Source: Pseudomonas fragi
GTDB taxonomy: Bacteria; Pseudomonadota; Gammaproteobacteria; Pseudomonadales; Pseudomonadaceae
Reading direction: 5' to 3'
DNA: 64,000 nt
Assembly (NCBI RefSeq): GCF_002269505.1
Contig: NZ_NQKQ01000008.1
Location: 1 to 64,000 of the forward strand
This document shows positions 8,120 to 16,315 of this stretch, piece by piece (the first letter of the stretch is position 1; the number at the start of each line of letters is the position of its first letter). Under the pieces are notes generated by a model. It was not told the origin of the DNA and did no database searches. It worked only from the letters and a program-made list of their open reading frames with translations. The position numbers and the translations under genes are program-made.

Positions 8120-9547
8120 TTAGCGCCGGTGCAACCAACTCAAAAACCCGCCTTTGCTGACCGGCGCCGGTGCTGTCATCAGCGCCATGCGGCTGCTTTG
8201 CTGGCGCACTGCCTGCAATTTGCTCAAGGCCTGCCCAACCTCGACCCGCTGCACCATACAGTCGCGGGTCAGGGCCTTGTCGATCTGATAGATGATGCTT
8301 GAGGTCAGGGTGGTAAAGGTCGCCCCGGACGGCGCGTCGGTGAGGATGCTCTCTTCGCCCATGATCTCCCCCGGCCCCATGCGCCCGGCTTCTACCGGAC
8401 CTTTGGTATCTGGCAGGGTGACGCTGACTACGCCGGTGGCGATCACCATCAGGCTGTCCGGCACCTGGTTTTGCGCCAGTACCACTTCACCGGCAGCATA
8501 TTGCCGGGCCGTCATGGCGCGGGCGATCTGGTCGCGTTCTTCTGCACTCAGTGAACGGAAGACTTTTACCTCGTCGAGCAGTGCCCGCGCCCGGCTTGCC
8601 GGTTCAATCACAGCGTCAGGCTGGCGCGAAATACCTGCCGCCTCCAGATGCCGGTGGGCCAGGTCGAACAGTTGGTTGCGCACCTCAGATTTTTTCCCCA
8701 GGTCGGCAATAAAACCGCTGGCCACGTATTCGGACATGCTCTCGCCGGTTTCCTTGAGCAGCACTTTGGGGGCCGGATTCAACAGCAGGCTGCTGCTGCC
8801 CTGCAATGTGCGCTCCAGTGCATCGAGGACACGGCGCGGGCGAATGTGGTTGGGCAACTGAATGCTGATCGACACCCCATGCAGGTTGGTGGGCCGGCTC
8901 AGGTTGACGATCCTGGCCTTGGCCGCCACCGAGTTGGGCACCACCGCCGTACTGCCCGCGCTGGTCAGCAGATGGGTGGCGCGCCAGTCAATGTCCAGCA
9001 CCTTGCCCTCGATGCCGTCGATCACCACCCAGTCATCCACCTGATAGGGCTTGGTGGTGTTGAGCACGATGCCCGAGAACACGTCACTCAGGGTGCTCTG
9101 CAGTGCCAGACCCACCACAATCGCCACCACCCCGGATGTTGCCAGCAACCCCTTGACCGGCAGTTCCAGTACATAGCCGGCGGCAGCAACGATGGCGGCC
9201 AAAAATACCAGTGCGCCGATCACGTCCTGCAGCAGGCGGCCGCTGTGGCCGATTCGGCGCATCAGCGCCAGGCCGAGCATTTCGGTGAACACCCGCGCTG
9301 CGTACAGCCACCACACAATTCCCAGCGCGGTGGCCCCGAGCTGGGTGACCCGCTCATCGGTAAACAGCGGTGCCTGCAACGGGCTGACCCCGGCATTGAA
9401 AATGATCACGCTGAACAGCACAAACAGCGCCAGGCGCACCGCGACCCGGGTAATGCGCTGCCTGTAGGGCGCCAGATGCCACAACGCAGCGTCGATCACC
9501 AACAGCAGGGCACTCCAGGACAACGGATGATCGAGAAAAATGGGCAT
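8120..9547 (-). CDS. Mechanosensitive channel (MscS family) with C-terminal cyclic-nucleotide-binding domain
   Basis: The N-terminal part has about four membrane helices, leading into the MscS pore and beta domain (VVAIVVGLALQSTLSDVFSG; DDWVVIDGIEGKVLDIDWRAT). The C-terminal ~130 residues form a cNMP-binding jelly-roll domain (PGEIMGEESILTDAPSGATF), including the phosphate-binding-cassette-like region. The architecture suggests an osmotic release channel gated or tuned by a cyclic nucleotide. I placed the start at the ATG at 9547, because the in-frame TTG at 9553 would leave the CGGAA site too close. No partner gene is adjacent. Confidence 0.85.
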   Translation of the reverse strand: MPIFLDHPLSWSALLLVIDAALWHLAPYRQRITRVAVRLALFVLFSVIIFNAGVSPLQAPLFTDERVTQLGATALGIVWWLYAARVFTEMLGLALMRRIGHSGRLLQDVIGALVFLAAIVAAAGYVLELPVKGLLATSGVVAIVVGLALQSTLSDVFSGIVLNTTKPYQVDDWVVIDGIEGKVLDIDWRATHLLTSAGSTAVVPNSVAAKARIVNLSRPTNLHGVSISIQLPNHIRPRRVLDALERTLQGSSSLLLNPAPKVLLKETGESMSEYVASGFIADLGKKSEVRNQLFDLAHRHLEAAGISRQPDAVIEPASRARALLDEVKVFRSLSAEERDQIARAMTARQYAAGEVVLAQNQVPDSLMVIATGVVSVTLPDTKGPVEAGRMGPGEIMGEESILTDAPSGATFTTLTSSIIYQIDKALTRDCMVQRVEVGQALSKLQAVRQQSSRMALMTAPAPVSKGGFLSWLHRR

Positions 9548-9775
9548 GGGCAAATTCCGGTGAGCAAACAGGCGGGAATGAACACAGATTAGCCGGATGT
9601 TGGCAGGGGGTTACACGGATGCAGGGGGTATATTTATGCGTACAAGGTATAAGTGCTATCCGGTAAGCGCCATTTATTAATGAGTCCCCAGTCGCTAAGT
9701 TACTTCTATATTGAATACGCGCTCGCCACCGCTGGCCGTTTCCTGCAGAAGTTCAACTTTGAGAAGGAGATTTTC

Positions 9776-10825
9776 ATGACGTTTACAGTGCTTAAAGCCA
9801 CGCTTATGGCTGCAATGGTCGGTATGTCAGCCGCCGAGGCGGGGGACTACAAAGCGAATCCGTTTACCCTGACCTACGCTGGCGCGATTACCCGCAACGA
9901 GCCGGGCAAGGTCAATATCCACCCGGTTGCCTACAAGCTCAATGGCCTGGACATTGCGGCCAATGTGTACACCCCGGCGAACTATGACGCTGGCAAAAAA
10001 TACCCCGCCATAGTGGTTGCGCACCCCAACGGCGGTGTCAAAGAGCAGGTGGCGGGGCTGTATGCCCAGCGTCTGGCGGAAAAGGGCTACATCACCATTA
10101 CCGCCGATGCGGCCTATCAGGGCGCCAGTGGCGGCCAGCCGCGCAATGTCGACAAACCTGCCAACCGTGTTGAAGACATCCACGGTATGGCCGATTTTAT
10201 TGCCAGCTACCCCGGTGTTGACCCCCAACGTCTGGGCTTGCTGGGTATCTGCGGCGGCGGTGGTTATGCCTTGAAAGCCGGGCAAAGCGACAAGCGTTTC
10301 CAGTCGATTGCCACCGTGAGCATGTTCAACTCCGGCCTGGTGCGCCGTAATGGCTTTATGGATTCGCAGCTCGACACCATTCAGGAGCGCCTGCAGCAGG
10401 CATCCGCTGCCCGTGCCCAGGAAGCGGCAGGTGGCGAAGTGGTGTACACCGGTGATGTCAAACTCACCGACGAACAAATCGCCAAACTGCCTTTTGACCT
10501 GTATCGCGAAGGTTTCGAGTACTACGGCAAGACCCACGCCCACCCCAACTCGACCTTCAAGTACACCCTGAGCAGCCTGATGGACCTGATGAGCTTCGAT
10601 GCCACCAACCAGCTCGAACTGCTCAACAAGCCGCTGTTGATGATTGCCGGCAGCAAGGCCGACACCCTGTACATGACCGAGCAGGCGTTCGCCAAGGCTA
10701 CGGGGACCGAAGACAAGACCCTGTTCAAGATCGATGGTGCGACCCATATCCAGACTTACTGGGTGCCTGAGTACGTCGACGCAGCCATCAGCCAGCTGGC
10801 CGCTTTTTACGCCAGAACACTCTGA
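9776..10825 (+). CDS. Secreted alpha/beta hydrolase with Cys at the nucleophile elbow
   Basis: A 349-residue protein with a signal peptide cleaved near SAAEA, so probably periplasmic. The fold is alpha/beta hydrolase, close to dienelactone-hydrolase-like and YcjY-like proteins (KYPAIVVAHPNGG as the oxyanion-loop region). The nucleophile elbow reads GICGGGG, putting Cys159 where Ser is usual, as in dienelactone hydrolase. A plausible acid (GSKAD) and histidine (GATHIQTY) follow. The start at 9776 is set by AAGGAG; the longer in-frame reading from 9653 lacks a signal peptide at its end. It is the first of three secreted-protein genes (cupin 15 bases downstream, then a CMD-like protein). Substrate unknown. 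Confidence 0.85.
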   Translation: MTFTVLKATLMAAMVGMSAAEAGDYKANPFTLTYAGAITRNEPGKVNIHPVAYKLNGLDIAANVYTPANYDAGKKYPAIVVAHPNGGVKEQVAGLYAQRLAEKGYITITADAAYQGASGGQPRNVDKPANRVEDIHGMADFIASYPGVDPQRLGLLGICGGGGYALKAGQSDKRFQSIATVSMFNSGLVRRNGFMDSQLDTIQERLQQASAARAQEAAGGEVVYTGDVKLTDEQIAKLPFDLYREGFEYYGKTHAHPNSTFKYTLSSLMDLMSFDATNQLELLNKPLLMIAGSKADTLYMTEQAFAKATGTEDKTLFKIDGATHIQTYWVPEYVDAAISQLAAFYARTL

Positions 10826-10840
10826 CCGCGGGAGGCCGAA

Positions 10841-11332
10841 ATGCACAGGACACTGTGGACCCTTGCAATGTGTGTAGCGGCGCCCCTGGCGGGCGCCGCC
10901 GGATCGACAGCCGCTGATGACAAGGCCCGTGCGCAGCAGATTACCCGCAGCGCCGACCAGGTCTCGACTGTCGGTCCCGAGGATTACTTTACCGGGCAGG
11001 TGCGAGTCGACCCGTTGTTTGCCGCCAGCGATGAAATCAAGGCGTCGGCGGCCTATGTCACCTTCGAACCGGGCGCACGCTCGGCCTGGCACACCCACCC
11101 GGCCGGGCAGCGGCTGGTGGTGGTGTCCGGGGTGGGCCTGACGCAGGAGTGGGGCAAACCGGTGCAGCAAATCCACCCCGGCGACGTGGTGGTCTGCCCG
11201 CCGGGCGTCAAGCACTGGCATGGTGCCGCACCCGGCGGTGTGATGACCCATCTGGCCGTCACCGGCACCGTGGACGGTAAAAACGTGACCTGGATGGAGA
11301 AAGTGACGGATGAGCAATATCAGGCCCGTTAA
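10841..11332 (+). CDS. Secreted cupin-domain protein
   Basis: This 163-residue protein has a signal peptide (CVAAPLAGAAGS) and one cupin domain. The first cupin motif contributes two His (SAWHTHPAGQ) and the second has His in VKHWHGAAP, so a bound metal is likely. It resembles cupins annotated as mandelonitrile-lyase-like or carboxymuconolactone-associated, a grouping that says little about substrate. The gene lies between the alpha/beta hydrolase gene and a CMD-like gene, and its last 23 bases overlap the latter. All three products appear exported, which suggests joint action in the periplasm. Confidence 0.85.
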   Translation: MHRTLWTLAMCVAAPLAGAAGSTAADDKARAQQITRSADQVSTVGPEDYFTGQVRVDPLFAASDEIKASAAYVTFEPGARSAWHTHPAGQRLVVVSGVGLTQEWGKPVQQIHPGDVVVCPPGVKHWHGAAPGGVMTHLAVTGTVDGKNVTWMEKVTDEQYQAR

Positions 11333-12092
11333 ATTCCAGAGCCCGGCCATGCTGGCAGCGGCCTTCGCCCTGAGCCTGGGGCTGACCGTCGACTCGGTGC
11401 AGGCTGCGCCGCCCGCTGATGGCCCGCAGGCCGTCAGCGGGGTGGTGGGGCAGGGCCTGACACCACGTCAGCGGGCAATCCCGCTGATCGCCGCCGCCAT
11501 GGCCAGCAGCAATATGCCGGCGCTGGATCGCGCCTTGAACCAGGGCCTCGATGCCGGGCTGATGGTCAGCGAGGCCAAGGAAATCCTGGTGCAGTTGTAT
11601 GCCTACACGGGCTTTCCGCGCAGCCTCAACGCCCTCGGCGAGTTGATGAAGGTGCTCGATGCTCGCCGGCAACGGGGCATTGAAGACGCGCCGGGGCGTG
11701 AGCCCGAGGCGCCTGTCCCTACCGGCGAAGAACTGCTGGCGCTGGGCAAGGCCAATCAGACGCGGATTTCCGGGGCGCCGGTGCAGGGCCCACTGTTTGA
11801 TTTTGCGCCGGTGATCAACCAGTACCTGCAGGCGCATTTGTTCGGCGATATTTTTGCCCGGGACAATCTGGACTGGCAAAGCCGCGAGCTGGCCACCGTC
11901 GGTGCCTTGGCTGCCACCCCCGGGGTTGAGCCGCAACTGCGTTCACATATGGGCGCCAGCCTGCGTGTTGGCCTCAGCGAGGCGCAACTGCGTGAGGTGA
12001 TCCAGGTGCTCGATGAGAGCGGTGATGGAGATGCCGCCCGCCGCGCGGCCGAGGCACTGGACGCCCAGCTGGCAGCTCGTCAGTCGCGGTAG
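11310..12092 (+). CDS. Secreted double carboxymuconolactone-decarboxylase-like (AhpD-fold) protein
   Basis: The 260-residue product has a signal peptide ending near VQAA. Two AhpD-like helical repeats follow, roughly residues 50-120 and 165-250. The second has the family pattern SRELATVGALAAT followed by RSHMGAS with its conserved His. I see no CxxC pair, so an AhpD-type thiol peroxidase activity is not indicated. Its start lies inside the cupin gene, implying coupling. The 3' end overlaps the convergent LysR gene by 13 bases. Substrate unknown; probable partner of the hydrolase and cupin. Confidence 0.84.
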   Translation: MSNIRPVKFQSPAMLAAAFALSLGLTVDSVQAAPPADGPQAVSGVVGQGLTPRQRAIPLIAAAMASSNMPALDRALNQGLDAGLMVSEAKEILVQLYAYTGFPRSLNALGELMKVLDARRQRGIEDAPGREPEAPVPTGEELLALGKANQTRISGAPVQGPLFDFAPVINQYLQAHLFGDIFARDNLDWQSRELATVGALAATPGVEPQLRSHMGASLRVGLSEAQLREVIQVLDESGDGDAARRAAEALDAQLAARQSR

Positions 12093-12973
12093 CGCAAGGC
12101 CTCTCGTAACAGGGTGAAGGCCGGGGAGGACTGGCGTCGGCTCGGGTAGTAGAGGTGGTAGCCGGAGTACGGTTCGCACCAGTCCTCCAGTACACGGATC
12201 AGGCGGCCCTGCTCGACATCGGCTTGCACCACGTTTTCCGGCATATACGCCAGGCCCAGCCCCTGGCGCGCGGACTCCAGACGCATGGCGATGGTGTTGA
12301 ACACCAGTTGGCCTTCGATCCGCACTTTCAGGGCCTGGCCGTTCTTCTCGAACTCCCACATAAACAGACCGCCGTGGGTTGGCATGCGCAGGGTGATGCA
12401 ATTGTGAGCCACCAGATCGCTGGGGTTGACGGGCTTGGGGTGGCGACTGAAATACGCCGGCGAACCGACCACCGCCATGCGCATGTCGGGGCCGATGCGC
12501 ATGGCAATCATGTCCTTGGCCACCTGTTCGCCCAGGCGCACGCCAGCATCGAAGCCCTCGGCGACGATATCGGTCAGGCCGTAGTCGACGATAATCTCGA
12601 TGCTCAAGTCCGGATGGTCGGGCAGCAGCTGCGCCAGGACCGGTTGCAGGACCGCGATCGCCGCATGTTCCCCTGCGGTGATGCGCAATTTACCTGCCGG
12701 TCGGTCGCGAAACTTGCTGAGCAGCGCCAGCTCGCTGTTGATCTCGTCGAAGCGAGGTGCGATCACCTGCAGCAGGTGCTCACCCGCTTGCGTGGGGGCC
12801 ACGCTGCGGGTAGTGCGCGCCAGCAACCTGACCCCCAGGCGCTCCTCGAGCTGGCGCATGGCCCGGCTCAGGGCCGGTTGCGACATGCCCAGGCGGGCGG
12901 CGGCGCGGGTAAAGCTGCGCTCCTGGGCAACCACTGCGAAGATCGCCAGTTGGTCGTAGCTTTCAACCGTCAT
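12080..12973 (-). CDS. LysR-family transcriptional regulator
   Basis: A typical 297-residue LysR protein: the N-terminal winged helix-turn-helix (FTRAAARLGMSQPALSRAM), then a substrate-binding domain (KLRITAGEHAAIAVLQPVL). It belongs to the DNA-binding subgroup close to regulators of small aromatic or oxidoreductase operons, but the effector is unknown. The gene is convergent with, and overlaps by 13 bases, the end of the hydrolase-cupin-CMD operon. Regulation of that operon is likely by proximity, although LysR genes are more often divergent from their targets. The methionine aminopeptidase gene lies upstream on the same strand. Confidence 0.92.
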   Translation of the reverse strand: MTVESYDQLAIFAVVAQERSFTRAAARLGMSQPALSRAMRQLEERLGVRLLARTTRSVAPTQAGEHLLQVIAPRFDEINSELALLSKFRDRPAGKLRITAGEHAAIAVLQPVLAQLLPDHPDLSIEIIVDYGLTDIVAEGFDAGVRLGEQVAKDMIAMRIGPDMRMAVVGSPAYFSRHPKPVNPSDLVAHNCITLRMPTHGGLFMWEFEKNGQALKVRIEGQLVFNTIAMRLESARQGLGLAYMPENVVQADVEQGRLIRVLEDWCEPYSGYHLYYPSRRQSSPAFTLLREALRYRD

Positions 12974-12997
12974 ATCGCCGTCCCTGTGCAGTGCCCG

Positions 12998-13789
12998 TCA
13001 AACAATGGCGGGGTAGTCGACCATGGTGTCCGGCCACGGGCTCAGCACCTCGAAGCCGTTGTCAGTCACGGCCACCATATGCTCCCACTGGGCTGATAGC
13101 GAGCCGTCTTTGGTGACCACAGTCCAGTGATCGGGCAGGGTTTTGACATGGCGCTTGCCGGCATTGAGCATCGGTTCGATGGTGAAAATCATGCCGGTCT
13201 TGAGCTTCATGCCCTGGCCCGGATAGCCGTAGTGCAGCACCTGCGGTTCGTCATGGTAGACCTTGCCGATGCCGTGGCCGCAGTACTCGCGCACCACGCT
13301 GAAACCTTCCTTTTCAGCCAGGGTCTGGATGGCGTGGCCGATGTCGCCCAAGGTTGCGCCCGGGCGCACCATGCGGATCCCGGCGCACATGGCGTCATAG
13401 GTGGTTTTCACCAGATGCCGCGCCGCGGGGCTTGGTTCGCCGACGAAGTACATGCGGCTGGTATCGCCGAACCAGCCATCCTTGACCACCGCGATATCGA
13501 TATTGACGATGTCGCCGTCCTGCAGCACCCGGTTTGACGGAATACCATGGCACACCACTTCATTGACCGAAGCACACACGGTTTTCGGAAAGCCGTGGTA
13601 GCCCACGTTGCCGGGGATGGCCTTTTGCACGTTGACAATATAGTCGTGGCAGAATTGGTCGAGCTGGTCAGTGGTGACCCCGGCCTTGACGTGCTCGGCG
13701 ATCATGGCCAGCACCTCGGCGGCCAGTTTGCCCGCGACCTTGGACTGGGCGATCTGTGCCGGGGTGTTGATAACGACGCTGGCCTTCAT
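12998..13789 (-). CDS. map: Type I methionine aminopeptidase, accessory copy
   Basis: This 263-residue enzyme removes the initiator Met from new proteins. The five metal ligands of the family are visible: Asp98, Asp109, His172, Glu205 and Glu236, with the substrate His81 in CHGIPSN. So it should be active. The housekeeping map gene normally lies beside rpsB and tsf; here the partner is instead a ParD-like gene whose stop overlaps this ATG (ATGA, 13786-13789). That makes this an accessory copy, translated in coupling with a DNA-binding, antitoxin-like protein. Confidence 0.93.
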   Translation of the reverse strand: MKASVVINTPAQIAQSKVAGKLAAEVLAMIAEHVKAGVTTDQLDQFCHDYIVNVQKAIPGNVGYHGFPKTVCASVNEVVCHGIPSNRVLQDGDIVNIDIAVVKDGWFGDTSRMYFVGEPSPAARHLVKTTYDAMCAGIRMVRPGATLGDIGHAIQTLAEKEGFSVVREYCGHGIGKVYHDEPQVLHYGYPGQGMKLKTGMIFTIEPMLNAGKRHVKTLPDHWTVVTKDGSLSAQWEHMVAVTDNGFEVLSPWPDTMVDYPAIV

Positions 13790-14028
13790 GAATGTGCTCC
13801 GGTTGCGAGGGGGATGTCTTGCAGTGCCACATTCAGGTCGAGGCCGCCAACCTGCTCGGCCCGCACCAGCAGGCGGCAGATCTGGTTGTGATCAAGGTTG
13901 GGGTGCAGTTCGGACAGCATGCCAATACGCATCCAGTGTTCGGCTTGCGCATTGATCGAGCGGCTCAGCGCGTTGCTGGCGACCCGCAGGTTTTCGTGCA
14001 TTTGCTCGGATATCTTGACGATGCCCAT
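13786..14028 (-). CDS. ParD-like antitoxin-type protein, 80 aa
   Basis: A small protein beginning MGIVKISEQMHENLRVAS, which fits the ribbon-helix-helix ParD-like family of type II toxin-antitoxin antitoxins. The pattern INAQAEHWMRIG is typical of the ParD_like group. No ParE, RelE or other classical toxin is next to it. The downstream partner, joined by an ATGA overlap, is a methionine aminopeptidase. An inverted repeat (CGTTCCA/TGGAACG) covers 14032-14059, directly before the start and including its GGAA ribosome binding site, so autorepression is likely. That coupling is seen; a toxin-antitoxin function is inference. Confidence 0.78.
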   Translation of the reverse strand: MGIVKISEQMHENLRVASNALSRSINAQAEHWMRIGMLSELHPNLDHNQICRLLVRAEQVGGLDLNVALQDIPLATGAHS

Positions 14029-14031
14029 TAG

Positions 14032-14059
14032 CGTTCCAATATGAAATGTATATGGAACG
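14032..14059 (-). promoter_or_regulatory. Palindromic candidate operator for the ParD-like gene
   Basis: Perfect 7-base arms CGTTCCA and TGGAACG are separated by 14 AT-rich bases rich in TATA-like steps. The site ends four bases before the ParD-like ATG and covers its GGAA ribosome binding site. Ribbon-helix-helix antitoxins bind such palindromes in their own promoters, so autoregulation is a fair inference. Confidence 0.5.
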
Positions 14060-14142
14060 TATATTAGGCGAGAGCTGGCTGGGATCGCAAGCCAAAGCGT
14101 TTTTCAATTTTGTAGAGACTCTGTTGTCGATCAAGTCCTTCC

Positions 14143-14229
14143 TGTGGGAGCGGGCTTGCTCGCGATGCATGCGGCGCGGTCTGTCAGGTAAACCGCGTCG
14201 ATTTCATCGCGAGCAAGCCCGCTCCCACA
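14143..14229. repeat. Type-A REP doublet (TGTGGGAGCGGGCTTGC family), copy 1
   Basis: Two perfect 25-base inverted arms (14143-14167 and 14205-14229) flank a 37-base interior that itself contains a GCGGT...ACCGC inverted repeat. This is the common REP doublet of fluorescent pseudomonads. It lies between the ParD-like promoter and the poxB stop. The interior closely matches, in the opposite orientation, that of the copy at 29774. Confidence 0.88.
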
Positions 14230-14254
14230 AAGTACTGCGGCTACGGGGAGTTGC

Positions 14255-15976
14255 TTAACGCCACAAATTGACTTTGGCCAGGTCGATCAGCTCCCGTGCG
14301 CGGCCGTCCATCACGGTCTTGAGCATAAACAGGCTGAAACCCTTGGCCTGTTCGAAGGTCTTGGTCGGCGGCATGACCAGCTCCTGACGGGCGCTGACCA
14401 CATCCACCAGCACCGGGCCATCATGGCTGAAAGCTTCGCGCAGTGCGCCTTCAAGCTCGGCCGGGTGTTCGACCCGAATACCTTTCACGCCCATGGCCTG
14501 GGCCATTGCCGCAAAGTTCGGGTTTTTCAGGTCGCAGCCCACATCCGGGAACCCCGCCGCCTTCATTTCCATTTCGACAAAACCCAGGGTGCCGTTGTTG
14601 AGCACGATGACCTTGATCGGCAAACCCACCTGGTTGAGGGTCAGGAAGTCGCCCATCATCATGGTGAAACCGCCATCACCCGACATGGAAATAACCTGGC
14701 GCTCAGGGAATGTTGCCTGGGCGCCAATGGCCTGGAGCATGGCATTGGCCATTGAGCCGTGGTTGAACGAGCCGATCAGGCGCCGCTTGCCGTTCATCTT
14801 CAAGTAACGTGCAGCCCACGCGGTGGGCGTGCCGACATCGCAGGTGAAAATCGCATCCTCTGCCGCCAGCTCGCTGACCAGGCGATTGAGGTACTGCGGG
14901 TGGATGATCGAACTGTCGGGGCCGCTTTCGGCCAGGGCGTCGAGGTCTTCGCGGGCTTTTTTGTAGTCGTCGCGGGCAGCATCGAGGTGTTCGCGGTTGG
15001 GGTTTTGCAGCACTTTGGGCAACACTGCCTGCAGCGTCAGCTTCACATCACCGAGCAGCCCCAGTTGCAGCGGGCAGCGATTGCCCAGCGCTTCAGGGCG
15101 CAAGTCGATTTGCGCAATATAGCTGTGCTGCGGATAAAACTGGCGATACGGGAAATTGGTGCCAAGCATCAGCAAGGTGTCGCAGTTCATCATCGCCTTG
15201 TAACCCGAGGCGAAGCCGATCAGGCCGGTCATGCCGACGTCATAGGGGTTGTCGTATTCGACATGCTCCTTGCCGCGCAGGGCATGCACGATGGGCGCGT
15301 TCAGCCGCTCGGCCAGCGCCAGGATTTCGCTATGGGCACCGGCGCAGCCTGCGCCACATAGCAGCGTGACTTTCTTGCCATCATTGAGAAACGACGCCAG
15401 CCGGTCAATCTCGGCCGGGGCCGGGCAAATTAGCGGTTGGGCCGGCTTGAGCCATGGCGCCACCTTGGCCTCGGTGGCTTGCAGAGCTACATCGCCGGGA
15501 ATCACCACCACCGCCACCCCACGTCTGGCGATGGCTGTGCGCATGGCTCGATGCAAAATCTGCGGCAACTGCCCGGCATCGGACACCAGTTCGACGTAGT
15601 GGCTGCACTCCTTGAACAGGCTTTCGGGGTGAGTGGCCTGGAAATAATCAATACCGATTTCGCTGCCGGGGATATGCGCAGCCAGTGCCAGCACCGGTAC
15701 TCCACTGCGATGGGCGTCGAACAGGCCATTGATCAAATGCAGGTTACCCGGCCCGCAACTGCCGGCGCATACAGCCAGTTCGCCGGTCAGATGGGCTTCG
15801 GCTCCGGCGGCAAACGCGGCGGACTCTTCGTTGCGCATATGGATCCACTCGATCTGTTCCTGGCGGCGCAGGGCATCGGTAAACCCGTTAAGGGAATCGC
15901 CCACGACGCCGAATACGCGCTTTACGCCGGCTTGCTGCAGGGTTTCGGTGATGAAATCGGCAACGGTTCTGGTCAT
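14255..15976 (-). CDS. poxB: Pyruvate dehydrogenase (quinone) / pyruvate oxidase
   Basis: PoxB is a peripheral membrane flavoenzyme that oxidatively decarboxylates pyruvate to acetate and CO2 and passes electrons to ubiquinone. The 573-residue protein has the N-terminal thiamine-diphosphate domain with the catalytic Glu ([12 protein letters not shown]), a central FAD-binding domain and the C-terminal cofactor motif GDGGFTMM...NNGTLGF. Length and motifs fit E. coli PoxB. The start follows GAGGAG. Acetolactate synthase is related but lacks this length and C-terminus. It is monocistronic, with a REP doublet after the stop. Confidence 0.88.
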   Translation of the reverse strand: MTRTVADFITETLQQAGVKRVFGVVGDSLNGFTDALRRQEQIEWIHMRNEESAAFAAGAEAHLTGELAVCAGSCGPGNLHLINGLFDAHRSGVPVLALAAHIPGSEIGIDYFQATHPESLFKECSHYVELVSDAGQLPQILHRAMRTAIARRGVAVVVIPGDVALQATEAKVAPWLKPAQPLICPAPAEIDRLASFLNDGKKVTLLCGAGCAGAHSEILALAERLNAPIVHALRGKEHVEYDNPYDVGMTGLIGFASGYKAMMNCDTLLMLGTNFPYRQFYPQHSYIAQIDLRPEALGNRCPLQLGLLGDVKLTLQAVLPKVLQNPNREHLDAARDDYKKAREDLDALAESGPDSSIIHPQYLNRLVSELAAEDAIFTCDVGTPTAWAARYLKMNGKRRLIGSFNHGSMANAMLQAIGAQATFPERQVISMSGDGGFTMMMGDFLTLNQVGLPIKVIVLNNGTLGFVEMEMKAAGFPDVGCDLKNPNFAAMAQAMGVKGIRVEHPAELEGALREAFSHDGPVLVDVVSARQELVMPPTKTFEQAKGFSLFMLKTVMDGRARELIDLAKVNLWR

Positions 15977-16315
15977 GGTGCGGGCTCCTCGAAGCAGTAG
16001 GGTGGATCAAGCAGGATAGACACTGCATGCGACCCTGGCGGTTTTGAAAACGTTCACGGCTTGTTGTGGGAGCGGGGGATCGTATGTTTAGCGCCGATGT
16101 AACTAAAGGTATAAAACCCTGCATTTAAACAACCCGGCCGGGCGTGTGAGGCTGGGTTCCCTTTTTGGCAACGGTTGCAGGTATGAGCAGCATTCAGTGC
16201 CACTGGCAGGCCTTCTGGGCCCTGTTTCACTGCCGTCATGCCCGCCCGCCGGATCTTCATCGTGCCGTCAAATCCTGAATGTGTGCGCCCTCCGGCGCCT
16301 GTCTGATACGAACCG
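15977..16315. other. Intergenic region, no gene seen
   Basis: This 339-base gap separates divergent poxB and the glutamine-synthetase-like gene and must hold both promoters. A lone type-A REP half (TGTGGGAGCGGGG) lies near 16064-16077 without a partner arm. I see no convincing ORF or RNA gene; the long reading on the minus strand that runs into the ligase gene is a shadow. Confidence 0.5.

Noticed and set aside
9827..11350. 507-codon reading on the minus strand opposite the hydrolase-cupin operon
   Set aside because: The plus-strand genes have signal peptides, motifs and ribosome binding sites; the antisense reading has none.
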